From Mesorhizobium sp. LHD-90 (GTDB lineage: Bacteria; Pseudomonadota; Alphaproteobacteria; Rhizobiales; Rhizobiaceae), in contig NZ_JAVFVV010000010.1 in NCBI RefSeq assembly GCF_030929505.1, positions 1 to 64,000 of the forward strand: 64,000 nt of DNA. Reading direction: 5' to 3'. A model generated the notes under the pieces. That model worked only from the letters and a program-made list of their open reading frames with translations, did no database searches and was not told the DNA's origin. The position numbers were made by a program, and so were the translations under genes. Within the stretch, counting starts at the first letter, position 1. Each line of letters starts with the position of its first letter. Below, one piece after another: positions 27,855 through 36,932 of the stretch.

Positions 27855-28781
27855 TCAGGTTCGATTTTGACGAGAGCCCCTGCTCCCCTCTTCAAGACTG
27901 GCGAGCGCCGGCCGCAGCTTTTGGCCGGAACTCTCCAGAAGGTTCTTCGCCGCGCCGGCGTCGCGGACGCCGGCGGCGAGCAGGATCGCCGTCTTTACCG
28001 AGCCGCCGCTCCTTTCAAGGAAGCGCTCCGCGTCGTCGCGCGAGCAGCCGGCGATGGAGGAAACGATGCGCGCCGCGCGGTCGCGCAGTTTCTGGTTGTC
28101 GATTCTGAGATTGACCATGTAGCCGTCATGCACATGGCCAAGATGCACGGCGACCAGCGTGGAAAACATGTTGAGCGCGATTTTTTGCGCCGTGCCCGCC
28201 CCCATGCGGGTCGAACCGGCGACGATTTCGGGGGGCGTGGCGAGTACGATGCCGACATTGGCGCGGGTGACGAGCGGCGTACCGGCATTGTTGGCGACGC
28301 CGATCGTGGCGGCGCCGCGTCTTGACGCTTCCTCCAGCGCGCCGAGCGCATAGGGGGTCGTGCCGCTGGCCGACAGCGCGATCAGGCAGTCGCCGGCCGT
28401 CATGCCGTTGTCGGCGACCTCTTTCGCGGCCTGCGCGGCATCGTCCTCCGGCGCGCCCGGCAGGTCGACGAAGGCTTCCTTGCCGCCGGCGATCAGCACG
28501 ACCACGCGTTCATGCGAAATGCCATAGGTGCCGGGCAGCTCCAGCGCGTCGGCAAGCGCCATCAAGGCCGAGCTGCCGGCCGCGGCATAGAACAGCCGCC
28601 CGCCCGTGGCGAGCCGTTGCGCGGCCAGTTCGGCGGCCTGGGCGATCTCGTGGATGGCGGCCTGCACGCTCCTGGCGGCTTCGACCTGGGCATCCGCCAA
28701 CAGGCGCAGGATCGCGGCGGGCGACTGCAGGTCGAGCCCCTTCGCATTCGCGTTCACTGCCTCGGTGCCGGTCAGCGCCAT
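27855..28781 (-). CDS. murQ: N-acetylmuramic acid 6-phosphate etherase
   Basis: A 308-residue SIS-fold lyase that removes the lactyl ether from MurNAc-6-P to give GlcNAc-6-P and lactate. Both catalytic glutamates can be placed: Glu81 in DALELPGT and Glu112 in PEDDAA, matching Glu83 and Glu114 of the E. coli enzyme. ALSASGTTPYALGALEEA is the sugar-phosphate loop, and VGIVLATPPEIVAGSTRMGAG is family-specific in part. A C-terminal UBA-like helical end is present. ATG 28781 follows GGAGGAG. It is the first gene of the leftward operon, which points to MurNAc or peptidoglycan fragments as substrate. Confidence 0.88.
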   Translation of the reverse strand: MALTGTEAVNANAKGLDLQSPAAILRLLADAQVEAARSVQAAIHEIAQAAELAAQRLATGGRLFYAAAGSSALMALADALELPGTYGISHERVVVLIAGGKEAFVDLPGAPEDDAAQAAKEVADNGMTAGDCLIALSASGTTPYALGALEEASRRGAATIGVANNAGTPLVTRANVGIVLATPPEIVAGSTRMGAGTAQKIALNMFSTLVAVHLGHVHDGYMVNLRIDNQKLRDRAARIVSSIAGCSRDDAERFLERSGGSVKTAILLAAGVRDAGAAKNLLESSGQKLRPALASLEEGSRGSRQNRT

Positions 28782-28802
28782 CAATTCTCCTCCGATGCCG
28801 GG

Positions 28803-28830
28803 ACAATACCAAAAAAATACCACTTGTCCA
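28803..28830 (-). promoter_or_regulatory. promoter with embedded direct-repeat operator, murQ side
   Basis: On the minus strand: TGGACA (28830-28825), 16-bp spacer, TATTGT (28808-28803). Two TGGTAT repeats (28822-28817 and 28811-28806) 11 bp apart fill the spacer, and the second merges with the -10. It lies 22 bp upstream of the murQ start. The layout copies that of the rightward promoter, so one regulator, most likely the GntR protein at 29854, should control both. Confidence 0.65.
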
Positions 28831-28931
28831 GCGGTCGTTAACGGAATTTTCGACTTCCATGCTGCCTAGGTCGCAAATCGATTAAATTACAGAGATTTGA
28901 GGAAAAATGGATTGCCCACGAAAATTAACGC

Positions 28932-28959
28932 TTGGATATTGGTATTTTATTGGTATCAT
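28932..28959 (+). promoter_or_regulatory. promoter with embedded direct-repeat operator, kinase side
   Basis: TTGGAT (28932-28937), 16-bp spacer, TATCAT (28954-28959). TGGTAT repeats at 28940-28945 and 28951-28956 are 11 bp apart and in the same register to the -35 and -10 as in the leftward promoter. The kinase GTG start is 21 bp downstream. Confidence 0.65.
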
Positions 28960-28979
28960 AGCCTCAGAGGAGCATCCGC

Positions 28980-29861
28980 GTGAATCTGGTATTGGGCATA
29001 GATGGCGGCGGCACGAGTTGCCGGGCGGCGGTCGCGACAGCCGAAGGGCGCATTCTGGGTCGGGCAAAGAGCGGCGCGGCCAACATCCGCACCGATCTGA
29101 CGCGCGCCCGGGCCAGCATCGTCGAGGCCGCCCGGCTGGCCTTTGCGGAAGCCGGCCTCGACCCCGACCTGATAGTCAAAACGCCGGCGCTGCTGGGGCT
29201 GGCCGGCAGCAATGTCGGCACCTACACCCAGCAACTCGAAGCCATCCTGCCCTTCAGCCGCAGCATTGTCGAGAGCGACGCGGCGATCGCGCTGGAAGGG
29301 GCACTCGGACCCGACAACGGCGCCATCGTCATCCTCGGCACCGGCACCGCCTATATGCTGCGCCGCGCCGGCGTGGTAACCACTGTCGGCGGCTGGGGTT
29401 TTCTCATTGGCGACCAGGGCAGTGGCGCGCGCATCGGCCGCGACCTGCTGGAACAGACCCTGCTCGCTTATGACGGCATCCGACCGGCTTCGCCGCTGAC
29501 GAAGGCGCTGCTCGCCGTCTTTCGCGACAATCCGCAGGATGTGGTCGAGTTCACCACCAATGCAAAACCCGGCGACTTCGGCGGCTTCGCGCCGATGGTG
29601 TTCGAGCATGCCGAAAAGGGCGACGCGGTGGCGCAGTTCATATTGGAGCGCGCCGTGGCTGACGTCGAGGCGTCGCTTCGCGTGCTCGACCTCAGGGAGG
29701 GCGAGGCGCTCTGTCTGCTGGGCGGGCTGGCGGCGCTTTATGCGAAGCGGCTTTCGGCGGAATATCGGGTGCGGCTGCGCGAGCCCCTGCAGGATGCACT
29801 CGGCGGTGCGGTGTCGATGGCGGCCCGCCGGTTCGCGTCGAGCGGGGCGTCGCATGGCTGA
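28980..29861 (+). CDS. BadF/BadG-type N-acetylhexosamine kinase (GlcNAc/MurNAc kinase)
   Basis: A 293-residue ATPase-fold kinase. LVLGIDGGGTSCRAAVA is the phosphate-1 motif, ALLGLAGSNVGTYTQ and VILGTGTAYMLRR follow, and GWGFLIGDQGSGARIGRDLL is the family signature. Kinases of this family phosphorylate N-acetylglucosamine, and MurK of Clostridium acetobutylicum also accepts MurNAc. With MurQ encoded divergently, action on both sugars is plausible. The GTG start follows AGAGGA. The gene overlaps the GntR regulator gene by 8 bp. Confidence 0.87.
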   Translation: MNLVLGIDGGGTSCRAAVATAEGRILGRAKSGAANIRTDLTRARASIVEAARLAFAEAGLDPDLIVKTPALLGLAGSNVGTYTQQLEAILPFSRSIVESDAAIALEGALGPDNGAIVILGTGTAYMLRRAGVVTTVGGWGFLIGDQGSGARIGRDLLEQTLLAYDGIRPASPLTKALLAVFRDNPQDVVEFTTNAKPGDFGGFAPMVFEHAEKGDAVAQFILERAVADVEASLRVLDLREGEALCLLGGLAALYAKRLSAEYRVRLREPLQDALGGAVSMAARRFASSGASHG

Positions 29862-30636
29862 CCTCGCCGAGCGCATTCTGGGGGCGGTCAGGGAGGCGGG
29901 CCAGAACGGCGCGCCGCTCTACTTGAAGCTCAAGCGCTCGATCGAGGACGCCGTGCAGGAAGGCGTGATCCGTCCGGGCGACGCGCTGCCCTCCGAACGC
30001 GACCTCGCCGCAAGAGCCGGCATCTCGCGCGTCACGGTGCGCAAGGCGGTGCAGGATCTAGTCAAGGGCGGGCTGCTGGTGCAGCGGCACGGCTCCGGCA
30101 CCTTCGTGGCGCGGCCGGTGGAGCGGGTGGAGCAGTCGCTGTCGCTGCTCACCTCCTTCACCGAGGACATGGCGCGGCGCGGCATGACGTTGCGTTCCGA
30201 ATGGCTGGAGCGGGGCATCTATGCGCCCTCGCCCGACGAGATGATGGTGCTGGGCCTGTCGTCGAAGGAATCGGTTTCGCGCGTCAGCCGGCTGCGCATC
30301 GCCGACGGCACGCCGCTGGCGATCGAGCGTGCCTCGCTGTCGGCGGCGGTTCTGCCCGACCCGATGACGGTTGGCTCTTCGCTCTATGCCGCGCTGGAAA
30401 AGACCGGCAGCCGGCCGGTGCGCGCCGTGCAGCGCATCTCGGCGGCCAATCTGGGTGCGGTCGACGCACGACTACTCGATGTGCCGACGGGAGCCGCCGG
30501 GCTCCACATCGAGCGGATCTCCTACCTCGCGACCGGCAAGGTGGTAGAGTTCACACGTTCGATCTATCGCGGCGATACATACGATTTTGTCGCCGAACTC
30601 AGGATCGGCGGCACAGAAGATGGGGTAGGCCCATGA
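29854..30636 (+). CDS. GntR/HutC-family regulator of the amino-sugar locus
   Basis: A 260-residue repressor. Residues about 20-90 are the winged helix (YLKLKRSIEDAVQEGVI, PSERDLAARAGISRVTVRKA, RHGSGTFVARP). The rest is a UTRA effector domain (ERVEQSLSLLTSF, GLHIERISYL). NagR/NagQ/DasR-type members respond to GlcN-6-P or GlcNAc-6-P. It sits in the rightward operon between kinase and deaminase genes, and probably binds the TGGTAT direct repeats in both divergent promoters. Confidence 0.88.
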   Translation: MADLAERILGAVREAGQNGAPLYLKLKRSIEDAVQEGVIRPGDALPSERDLAARAGISRVTVRKAVQDLVKGGLLVQRHGSGTFVARPVERVEQSLSLLTSFTEDMARRGMTLRSEWLERGIYAPSPDEMMVLGLSSKESVSRVSRLRIADGTPLAIERASLSAAVLPDPMTVGSSLYAALEKTGSRPVRAVQRISAANLGAVDARLLDVPTGAAGLHIERISYLATGKVVEFTRSIYRGDTYDFVAELRIGGTEDGVGP

Positions 30637-31661
30637 CCGATCTGACCCATATGCGCCGCGAGGTTGAGGAGATACCGGATGCGGTGACGCGGCTGCTCGA
30701 CGGCAGCGGCAAGATTTTGGCCGACGCCGGCGCCGACATCAGGCGGCGCAATCCGCATTTCGTCATCACCGTGGCGCGCGGTTCCTCCGACCACGCCGCG
30801 TCATTCCTGAAATATGCTATCGAACTGACCGCCGGCATTCCGGTCGCTTCGGTCGGCCCGTCCATCGCCTCGATCTACGGCGCGAAACTGCGGCTCGCCG
30901 GCACGGTCTGCCTATCGATCTCGCAATCCGGCAAAAGCCCGGACATCGTCGCCATGTCGAAGCAGGCGAAGGCCGGCGGGGCGCTGACGGTGGCGCTGAC
31001 CAACACGCCGGATTCGCCGCTGGCCAGATCGGCCGACTATCCGATCGACATCCTTGCCGGGCTCGAGCGCAGTGTCGCGGCGACCAAGAGTTTTGTGAAT
31101 TCCGCGGTGGCCGGCCTGGCTCTGATGGCGCATTGCACCGAGGATGTCGGGCTGCTGGCCGCGCTGAGCAATCTGCCGGAGCAGTTGCGCGCGGCGGTCG
31201 GCTGCGACTGGATGGAGATCGCCGAGGCGCTGGAGGATGAGCAGTCGCTGTTCATCCTCGGACGCGGGCCCTCCTATGCCATCGCCAGCGAAGCGGCGCT
31301 GAAATTCAAGGAGACCTGCGGCATGCATGCCGAGGCCTACAGCGCAGCGGAGGTGATGCACGGCCCGCTAGCGCTGGTCGGGCCTGGCTTTCCGGTGCTG
31401 GCATTGGCGGCGCGGGACGCCTCGGAGGCCTCCGTGGCCGAGACGGCGGATGCGCTTGCAGCCAAGGGCGCCGCCGTCTTCGCCACGACGCAGCGCACCG
31501 GCCAGGCGCGAAAACTGCCGCATGTGGCGACCGGCCATCCGCTGACCGATCCGCTGCCGCTGATCGTGTCCTTCTACGCTTTCGTCGAGGCGTTCGCGCG
31601 GTATCGCGGCCTCAATCCGGACGAGCCACGTAATCTGCGCAAGGTGACGGAAACCCGCTGA
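30633..31661 (+). CDS. SIS-domain glucosamine-6-phosphate deaminase (NagB-II type)
   Basis: A 342-residue protein with two SIS domains, like the isomerase half of GlmS without glutaminase. ARGSSDHAASFLKYA and SISQSGKSPDIV mark the first domain; GRGPSYAIASEAALKFKETC and the following AEVMHGPLALV mark the second. NagB-II enzymes convert GlcN-6-P to fructose-6-P and ammonia and replace NagB in many proteobacteria. ATG overlaps the regulator stop by 4 bp, and the end overlaps nagA by 1 bp, so the three genes are co-translated. Confidence 0.88.
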   Translation: MTDLTHMRREVEEIPDAVTRLLDGSGKILADAGADIRRRNPHFVITVARGSSDHAASFLKYAIELTAGIPVASVGPSIASIYGAKLRLAGTVCLSISQSGKSPDIVAMSKQAKAGGALTVALTNTPDSPLARSADYPIDILAGLERSVAATKSFVNSAVAGLALMAHCTEDVGLLAALSNLPEQLRAAVGCDWMEIAEALEDEQSLFILGRGPSYAIASEAALKFKETCGMHAEAYSAAEVMHGPLALVGPGFPVLALAARDASEASVAETADALAAKGAAVFATTQRTGQARKLPHVATGHPLTDPLPLIVSFYAFVEAFARYRGLNPDEPRNLRKVTETR

Positions 31662-32818
31662 TGTCATCTTTCGCACTGGCGGCCCCGAGGATTTTCGACA
31701 GCGTGATCTGGCATCGCGACGCCGCGCTGCTGGTGCGCGGCGATGGCGTCGAGGCGATCGTGCCGCGCGGCGACATTCCTGCCGGAACGCCGGTCACCGA
31801 GCAGAATGGCATGCTTGTCCCCGGCTTCGTCGACCTGCAGGTCAATGGCGGCGGCGGCGTGATGCTGAACGACCGGCAGGACGTCGAGACGATCCGCACG
31901 ATATGCGCCGCGCATGCGCCCTTCGGCACCACCGCGCTGCTGCCGACGCTGATCACCGACACGCCGGAAATAACCGCCCGCACCGTCGAGTCCGGCGTCG
32001 GGGCGGCGGGCGCGCACGTCCCCGGCTTTGCCGGCCTGCATCTGGAGGGGCCGCATCTGTCGCTGGCTCGAAAAGGCGCACATGATCCGAAACTGATCCG
32101 GCCGATGGAGGATGCGGACCAGGCGTTCCTGATCGAAGCGCGGAATCGCCTGCCGTCGCTGCTGACCACCGTCGCGCCGGAATCGGTGACGCCGGAGCGG
32201 ATGACGGCATTGTCCAAGGCTGGCGTGGTCGTCAGCTTGGGCCATTCCGACACGACCTATGCCGTCGCCACGGCCTGTGCGGCGGCGGGCGCGACGATGG
32301 CCACGCACCTGTTCAACGCCATGAGCCAGATCGGCAACCGCGAGGCGGGACTTGCCGGCGCGGTCATCGACAATGGCGGATTGTGGGCCGGGCTGATCGC
32401 CGACGGCATCCATGTCGACCCGGCGACGATCGGCATAGCAATGCGGGCCAAGACCGGTCCGGCGAAAATTTTCCTCGTGACCGACGCCATGGCGACGATC
32501 GGCACCGACATGAAATCATTCACGCTGAACGGCCGCACCGTCCGTCGCGAGAACGGCCGCCTGACACTGGCCGACGGCACGCTCGCCGGCGCCGATCTCG
32601 ACATGATCTCGGCGGTGCGCTTCATGCACCGGCAAATCCGCCTGGAGCTCGGCGAGGCGCTGCGCATGGCCTCGCTCTATCCGGCCGAGGCAATGGGGCT
32701 TGCCCGGCACGGACGGCTGGTTGCGGGCTCGCGCGCCGATATGGTGGCGCTTTCGGACGGTCTCGATGTCCGCCGCGTCTGGATCGGCGGAGAACAGGTC
32801 TTTTCGGCCGGCGCGTAG
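31661..32818 (+). CDS. nagA: N-acetylglucosamine-6-phosphate deacetylase
   Basis: A 385-residue amidohydrolase that converts GlcNAc-6-P to GlcN-6-P and acetate. FVDLQVNGGGGVMLND, GLHLEGPHL with the metal-binding Glu, VVSLGHSD and ATHLFNAM with metal-ligand histidines, and FLVTDAMATIG with the catalytic Asp are all present in order. It is the last gene of the rightward operon and converges on rpe with a 28-bp gap. Confidence 0.93.
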   Translation: MSSFALAAPRIFDSVIWHRDAALLVRGDGVEAIVPRGDIPAGTPVTEQNGMLVPGFVDLQVNGGGGVMLNDRQDVETIRTICAAHAPFGTTALLPTLITDTPEITARTVESGVGAAGAHVPGFAGLHLEGPHLSLARKGAHDPKLIRPMEDADQAFLIEARNRLPSLLTTVAPESVTPERMTALSKAGVVVSLGHSDTTYAVATACAAAGATMATHLFNAMSQIGNREAGLAGAVIDNGGLWAGLIADGIHVDPATIGIAMRAKTGPAKIFLVTDAMATIGTDMKSFTLNGRTVRRENGRLTLADGTLAGADLDMISAVRFMHRQIRLELGEALRMASLYPAEAMGLARHGRLVAGSRADMVALSDGLDVRRVWIGGEQVFSAGA

Positions 32819-32846
32819 CCGTCGCTGGCCGTTGGGCAAAGACGCG

Positions 32847-33518
32847 TTACGCCACCCCGTCAGCGGCGCTGCGGATGGCCTCGATGTTGGCACGGTAGGC
32901 GGCCTCGGAATTTCCCTTGAAGACAGCGGAGCCTGCGACCAGCACATCAGCGCCGGCTTTTGCCACCAGTGGCGCGGTGTCGGGCGCGATCCCGCCGTCG
33001 ACCTCGATGTGGATCGGCCGCCGTCCCACCAGCGCCTTCACTTTTGCGATCTTGTCCAGCATTTCCGGAATGAACGCTTGCCCGCCGAAACCCGGATTGA
33101 CGGTCATGACAAGGATCAAATCGAGCTGGTCGAGCACGTTCTCGATCGCCGCCACCGGCGTCGCCGGATTGAGCGACACGCCCGCCTTCTTGTCGAGATT
33201 CCTGACCGTCTGCAGCGAGCGGTGGAGATGCGGGCCGGCCTCGGCATGCACGGTGATGAAATCGGCGCCGGCGTCGGCGAAGGCGGCGATGTAGGGATCG
33301 GCGGGCGAAATCATCAGATGGCAGTCGAACACCTTGTCGGTGCGGTTGCGGATCGCCTTCACCACGGGCGGCCCGAAGGTGATGTTGGGCACGAAATGGC
33401 CGTCCATCACGTCGAGATGCACCCAGTCGGCGCCGGCCCTCGCCACCGTCTCGACCTCGTCGCCGAGGCGGGAAAAATCGGCCGAAAGGATCGAGGGTGC
33501 AATTATCACCTTGTTCAT
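32847..33518 (-). CDS. rpe: ribulose-phosphate 3-epimerase
   Basis: A 223-residue TIM-barrel enzyme that interconverts ribulose-5-P and xylulose-5-[51 protein letters not shown] and IEVDGGI contain the metal-binding His and Asp residues and the phosphate-binding loop. ATG 33518 follows AAAGGA. It is leftward, 88 bp downstream of the aldehyde dehydrogenase gene. Confidence 0.95.
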   Translation of the reverse strand: MNKVIIAPSILSADFSRLGDEVETVARAGADWVHLDVMDGHFVPNITFGPPVVKAIRNRTDKVFDCHLMISPADPYIAAFADAGADFITVHAEAGPHLHRSLQTVRNLDKKAGVSLNPATPVAAIENVLDQLDLILVMTVNPGFGGQAFIPEMLDKIAKVKALVGRRPIHIEVDGGIAPDTAPLVAKAGADVLVAGSAVFKGNSEAAYRANIEAIRSAADGVA

Positions 33519-33606
33519 CGGCAGTCCTTTGTCTTGCGAGGGGGACAGTGGACATCGAGAGGCAGGCAAGCCGCCTCCCGATCTGTCGTCGAAACCGCTG
33601 TTCCGC

Positions 33607-35118
33607 TCAGTCGATGTCGAACGACACGCCCTGCGCCAAGGGCAGTGCCTTCGAATAGTTCACCGTGTTGGTGGCGCGGCGCATATAGGCCTTCCAGGCA
33701 TCCGAGCCGCTCTCGCGGCCGCCGCCCGTCTCCTTCTCGCCACCGAAGGCGCCGCCGATCTCGGCGCCCGACGTGCCGATGTTGACGTTGGCGATGCCGC
33801 AGTCGGAACCTTCGACCGACAGGAAGCGCTCCGACTCCATAAGGTCACGGGTGAAGATCGACGACGACAGGCCGGCGCCGACGGCGTTGTGGTCGGCAAG
33901 CACGGCGTCGAAGTCGGAATATTTCATCACGTACAGGATCGGCGCAAAAGTTTCTTCCAGCACCGGTCCGGCCTGCTTCGGCATCTCGACCAGCGCCGGG
34001 CGGACGTAATAGGCCTCGGCGTGTCCATTCTCGACCCGGGCGCCGCCGGTGATCTTGCCGCCTTCGGCCTTCGCCGCCTCCAGCGCCCTGGTCATGCCAC
34101 TGTAAGCCGCCTTGTCGATCAGCGGTCCGACCAGCGCCGATGTCTCCAGCGGGCTGCCGACCGAGACGCTCTCATAAGCCTTGCGCAGGCGCGGCACGAG
34201 CTGGTCGTAGACGCTTTCATGCACGAACAGGCGGCGCAGCGTCGTGCAGCGCTGGCCGGCCGTGCCCATGGCGCCGAAGGCGATGGCCCGCAGCGCCATG
34301 TCGAGATCGGCCGAAGGGCAGACGATGCCGGCATTGTTGCCGCCGAGTTCGAGGATGGCGCGGGCGAAGCGCTTGGCCAGGCGTGGGCCGACGTCGCGGC
34401 CCATGCGGGTGGAGCCGGTCGCTGATACCAGCGGCACCTTGGGATGGTCGACCAGAACCTCGCCGACGGCGCGGTCGCCGATCAGCACCTTCAGCAGGCC
34501 CTCCGGCGCGTCGCCAAAACGGGCGACGGCGCGTGCAAAGATGGCTTCGCAGGCGAGCGCCGTCAGCGGCGTTTTTTCCGAAGGCTTCCACACGACGGAA
34601 TTGCCGCAGACAAACGCCAGCGCCGCGTTCCACGACCACACGGCGACCGGGAAGTTGAAGGCCGAGATGACGCCGACGACGCCGAGCGGATGCCAGGTCT
34701 CCATCATGCGGTGGCCGGGACGCTCCGTGGCGATGGTGAGGCCGTAGAGTTGGCGCGACAGGCCGACTGCGAAGTCGCAGATGTCGATCATCTCCTGGAC
34801 TTCGCCGAGACCCTCGGACGGGATCTTGCCGACCTCGATGGAGACCAGCCGGCCGAGATCGGCCTTGTGGGCGCGTAGTTCCTCGCCCAGCAGCCGCACC
34901 AGTTCGCCGCGCTTCGGCGCCGGCACGTTGCGCCAGACGCGGAAGGCCTTGTCCGCCGCCTCTATTGCGTTTGCCGCATCGGCCGCCGAAATGCTCTTCA
35001 GCGCGGCGATCTTCTCGCCCGTCACCGGGCTGCGCACGACGAGGTCGCCGCCCGACAGACGGCCGGCCGGCACGCCCATGCGGCCGAGAAGCTCCTGCGT
35101 TTCCTGCCTGACGTTCAT
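33607..35118 (-). CDS. L-piperidine-6-carboxylate / alpha-aminoadipate semialdehyde dehydrogenase (ALDH7-type)
   Basis: A 503-residue NAD-dependent aldehyde dehydrogenase. Catalytic Cys291 lies in [12 protein letters not shown], the general base Glu257 in ILELGGNN, and [19 protein letters not shown] is the ALDH7-type coenzyme-binding part. The C-terminal [20 protein letters not shown] is the ALDH7/AmaB hallmark. Enzymes of this group oxidise alpha-aminoadipate semialdehyde in lysine catabolism. No other lysine gene is adjacent. It precedes rpe on the same strand; 201 bp of non-coding sequence separate it from the DUF2442 gene. Confidence 0.88.
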   Translation of the reverse strand: MNVRQETQELLGRMGVPAGRLSGGDLVVRSPVTGEKIAALKSISAADAANAIEAADKAFRVWRNVPAPKRGELVRLLGEELRAHKADLGRLVSIEVGKIPSEGLGEVQEMIDICDFAVGLSRQLYGLTIATERPGHRMMETWHPLGVVGVISAFNFPVAVWSWNAALAFVCGNSVVWKPSEKTPLTALACEAIFARAVARFGDAPEGLLKVLIGDRAVGEVLVDHPKVPLVSATGSTRMGRDVGPRLAKRFARAILELGGNNAGIVCPSADLDMALRAIAFGAMGTAGQRCTTLRRLFVHESVYDQLVPRLRKAYESVSVGSPLETSALVGPLIDKAAYSGMTRALEAAKAEGGKITGGARVENGHAEAYYVRPALVEMPKQAGPVLEETFAPILYVMKYSDFDAVLADHNAVGAGLSSSIFTRDLMESERFLSVEGSDCGIANVNIGTSGAEIGGAFGGEKETGGGRESGSDAWKAYMRRATNTVNYSKALPLAQGVSFDID

Positions 35119-35319
35119 GAATGAGTTCCTTTCCGGGACTTGTTCTTAAGTGACGGCGGCCGCTGGCCGCGAAGGCCGGACGTCATGTCCGCCGCCGCGC
35201 GTGGATTGTGGCGGCTATATCGCGAGACGGTGTCAGGATTCCACCGGATTCGTTACAAGCGGGCCGTTCTCGTCAACCCGCTGCATAGGGCGGTCGGCTG
35301 GAGATCGCCGGGGCTGGCC

Positions 35320-35592
35320 TCAGGCCGCCTCCGTGGCCCTTGGCTTCGGACGCGTCTGATCGCCACGACCGGCCAGAAGCCCTTCGACGGAGATATCTTC
35401 GTCCAGTTCTTCCCAATGCAGGCCGCGCGTGCTGATGGTGAATTGCTCCCGCTGATCCGGCGAGGCCCGCAACAGACGCGGAAACCACACAAGCGGAACA
35501 CTCAAGGTACGGCCATCCGAAAGATCGAGCCAAAGGCTGTCGGCGTCGAACCAGACCTTAGTCGCCTTCACCGAAGAATTCGTTCCAGACAT
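35320..35592 (-). CDS. DUF2442 protein
   Basis: A 90-residue protein. ATKVWFDADSLWLDLSDGRT, SVPLVWFPRLLRASPDQRE and LHWEELDEDISVEGLLAG are the DUF2442 core. The family is usually encoded next to DUF4160, as here, and the pair is often suggested to be a toxin-antitoxin-like unit, without strong proof. The start is taken as ATG 35592; a TTG at 35598 is possible. It overlaps the DUF4160 frame by 35 bp. Confidence 0.85.
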   Translation of the reverse strand: MSGTNSSVKATKVWFDADSLWLDLSDGRTLSVPLVWFPRLLRASPDQREQFTISTRGLHWEELDEDISVEGLLAGRGDQTRPKPRATEAA

Positions 35593-35818
35593 TCGCAATC
35601 TCGGCGCGTCGATTTGTGATGACCTCAGTCAGTTCGCGCAGCGTCCTGGCGCTGAAGCCATCGTTGTAGGCTACCACGACGTCGGGCCAAAGCCAAAATT
35701 TGGCATCTATGCCGTCCTCGGTGACATGCACATGTGCCGGTTCCCGAGGATAGCCTTCGTTGGAAAAGAAGTGGAACGAAAGCCCTTGTGGCGAAAGACG
35801 ACGGGCATTCGACTTCAC
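35558..35818 (-). CDS. DUF4160 protein, possibly with a frameshifted N-terminus
   Basis: The open frame gives 86 residues from a GTG at 35818, with SFHFFSNEGYPREPAHVHV, DAKFWLWPDVVVAYNDGF and a C-terminal NVWNEFF, all DUF4160. The first 14 residues (KSNARRLSPQG) do not fit the family. In the neighbouring frame an ATG at 35808 gives MPVVFRHKGFR, which is the usual family start, and one missing base near 35776 separates the two. Either the gene has a 1-nt deletion or the GTG start is used. It begins 1 bp after argB on the same strand and overlaps DUF2442. Confidence 0.75.
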   Translation of the reverse strand: MKSNARRLSPQGLSFHFFSNEGYPREPAHVHVTEDGIDAKFWLWPDVVVAYNDGFSARTLRELTEVITNRRAEIANVWNEFFGEGD

Positions 35819-35819
35819 C

Positions 35820-36710
35820 TCACGGCACGATCAGCGTGCCGGCACCATGCTCGGTGAAGAGTTCCAGCAGCACCGCATGCGGCGTGTTGCCGTTGAGGAT
35901 GACGACGCCCTCGACGCCCCGCTCGATCGCTTCGATGCAGGTCTCGACCTTCGGGATCATGCCGCCGGAGATCGTGCCGTCCGCGATCAGCGCCTTGGCC
36001 TGGGTTACCGAGAGCTCGTCGATCAACTTCTTGTCGCCGTCGAGCACGCCGGGAACGTCGGTCAGGAACAGCAGGCGTTTGGCCTCCAGCGCGCCGGCGA
36101 TGGCGCCTGCGAAGGTGTCGGCGTTGATGTTGTAGGTATGGCCGTCGCGGCCGGGCGCCACCGGCGCGATGACCGGGATCATCTCGGAGCGCGCCAAGAG
36201 GTCGAGCAGGGTGCGGTCGACCTCGACCGGTTCGCCGACGAAGCCGAGATCGAGCACGCGCTCGATGTTGGAGTCCGGGTCCTTGATGGTCTTGTGGGCC
36301 TTCTCGGCGAACACCATGTTCCCGTCCTTGCCGCACAGGCCGATCGCCCATTCGCCCTCGGCATTGATCAGCGCGACGATCTCCTTGTTGATCGAGCCGG
36401 CCAGCACCATCTCGACGATCTCGACCGTCTTCTGGTCGGTGACGCGCAGGCCGCCCTCGAATTTCGATTCGATGCCCATCTTGGAGAGCATCGCGCCGAT
36501 CTGCGGGCCGCCGCCATGCACGACGATCGGGTTGACGCCGGACTGTTTCAGGAGCGCGATGTCGCGGGCGAAAGCCTGGCCGAGCGCCGCGTTGCCCATC
36601 GCGTGGCCGCCATATTTCACCACCACGGTCTTGTTCTCGTAGCGCTGCATGTAGGGCAGGGCGCTCGACAGCAGGGCGGCCTGGGCGGCGGCGGATTCGG
36701 CGATGTCCAT
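35820..36710 (-). CDS. argB: acetylglutamate kinase
   Basis: A 296-residue amino-acid kinase for the second step of arginine synthesis. [24 protein letters not shown], the Asn-containing [16 protein letters not shown] and [16 protein letters not shown] are the expected ATP and substrate sites. An N-terminal helix (about residues 1-20) is of the type that makes arginine-sensitive hexamers in feedback-inhibited enzymes. ATG 36710 begins the conserved [20 protein letters not shown]; more upstream sequence is not coding. The DUF4160/DUF2442 pair follows immediately. Confidence 0.95.
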   Translation of the reverse strand: MDIAESAAAQAALLSSALPYMQRYENKTVVVKYGGHAMGNAALGQAFARDIALLKQSGVNPIVVHGGGPQIGAMLSKMGIESKFEGGLRVTDQKTVEIVEMVLAGSINKEIVALINAEGEWAIGLCGKDGNMVFAEKAHKTIKDPDSNIERVLDLGFVGEPVEVDRTLLDLLARSEMIPVIAPVAPGRDGHTYNINADTFAGAIAGALEAKRLLFLTDVPGVLDGDKKLIDELSVTQAKALIADGTISGGMIPKVETCIEAIERGVEGVVILNGNTPHAVLLELFTEHGAGTLIVP

Positions 36711-36932
36711 GGTTTTGGCGTGTCCTGAGAAGCGTTTGCTCGGCCGGCGTCTTAGCGGGAAAGCCGGGGACGGGCAAATGCCGAGAGCAGTCTGCGCCAC
36801 CGTTTCGACATCATGCCGATTTCCGGCTTCCAAGCAGGTGAGGGACGGCGCAGACAGTCGCGCCCCGCCCGACGGGAAGACAATCGAATTGCATCGGCCG
36901 GGCCGTCCCTCGGCGAAGCCGCCCCAACCCGC

